Shown piece after piece: positions 6,297 to 6,405 of a DNA stretch of 6,405 nt. The notes beneath the pieces are model-generated. The model saw only the letters and a program-made list of their open reading frames with translations, was not told where the DNA came from and made no database searches. Made by a program: the position numbers and the translations under genes. This stretch comes from CBFGWV01 sp965652545 (GTDB taxonomy: Bacteria; Pseudomonadota; Gammaproteobacteria; Competibacterales; Competibacteraceae): contig CBFGWV010000282.1 in the NCBI GenBank assembly GCA_965652545.1, forward strand, positions 1 to 6,405. The letters run 5' to 3'. Numbering within the stretch: the stretch's first letter is position 1; each line of letters begins with the position of its first letter.

Positions 6297-6405
6297 CCGG
6301 AGACTCCCCACTCGATAGACCGCTGCGCCTCATTCACGTGACGCCCAGCTACTTGCCGGCGACCCGGTATGGCGGACCTATCTACTCCGTGCATGGCCTG
6401 TGCAA
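6293..6405 (+). CDS. Family 4-like glycosyltransferase, N-terminus (3' partial)
   Basis: The frame encodes LRLIHVTPSYLP, then TRYGGPIYSVHGLC, up to the window end. This is the typical first strand and glycine-rich loop of GT-B fold glycosyltransferases of the GT4/GT1 type found in exopolysaccharide clusters. No ATG is available: the frame is open only from 6242. TTG at 6293 is the best start, because it overlaps the previous stop as TTGA, in parallel with the GTGA junction at 3860, and leaves about 10 residues before the first strand. GTG at 6263 is the alternative and would overlap the previous gene by 34 bases. GGCAGG at 6280-6285 is a weak ribosome site for the TTG. Donor and acceptor sugars cannot be assigned from 37 codons. 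Confidence 0.8.
   Translation, partial: MTGDSPLDRPLRLIHVTPSYLPATRYGGPIYSVHGLC

Noticed and set aside
6263..6405. GTG 6263 as the start of the last glycosyltransferase
   Set aside because: It would give a 34-base overlap and a Cys/Ala-rich leader without family precedent; TTG at 6293 with a four-base overlap fits better, though it is not proven.
1..6405. CRISPR arrays, tRNA or rRNA genes, insertion sequences, riboswitches or terminators
   Set aside because: By eye I found no spaced repeats, inverted terminal repeats, cloverleaf segments or GC hairpins followed by T-runs, and coding regions fill almost the whole window.

Overview
The window is a dense, single-strand gene run from a GC-rich bacterium. 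Gene types and codon choice fit a pseudomonadotal (proteobacterial) chromosome, probably gammaproteobacterial, but nothing here fixes the genus. Six coding regions all lie on the + strand. The two outer ones are cut by the window edges. Gaps between genes are at most 44 bases, and I see no terminator, tRNA, rRNA, CRISPR array or insertion sequence. The layout looks like the middle of one polycistronic operon for a surface polysaccharide (exopolysaccharide, capsule or O-antigen type).

Region by region: (1) 1-1374, a metallo-beta-lactamase/beta-CASP/RMMBL RNA-processing-type hydrolase that lacks only its first few residues; (2) 1375-3159, a glutamine-dependent asparagine synthetase family enzyme that starts on the base after the previous stop; (3) 3204-3863, a NeuD/PglD-type sugar O- or N-acyltransferase; (4) 3860-4834, a family 2 glycosyltransferase overlapping gene 3 by four bases; (5) 4875-6296, a polytopic membrane protein of the O-antigen polymerase/ligase (Wzy/WaaL-like) type; (6) 6293-6405, the first codons of a family 4-like glycosyltransferase, probably overlapping gene 5 by four bases.

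Read together, genes 2 to 6 supply sugar decoration (amidation and acylation), glycosidic bond formation and polymerisation. This is a coherent glycan assembly module whose export genes and sugar-nucleotide enzymes would lie outside the window. The RNA hydrolase at the front is the odd member, and its direct abutment to gene 2 suggests co-translation. Four of the five visible gene starts appear to be GTG or TTG. In both gaps of about 40 bases a short reading frame bridges to the next gene and ends in a TGATG stop/start overlap. I found no clear sign of a wholly new system. The points most worth checking are the RNA hydrolase coupling, the bridging mini-frames and the substrate of the asparagine synthetase homologue.
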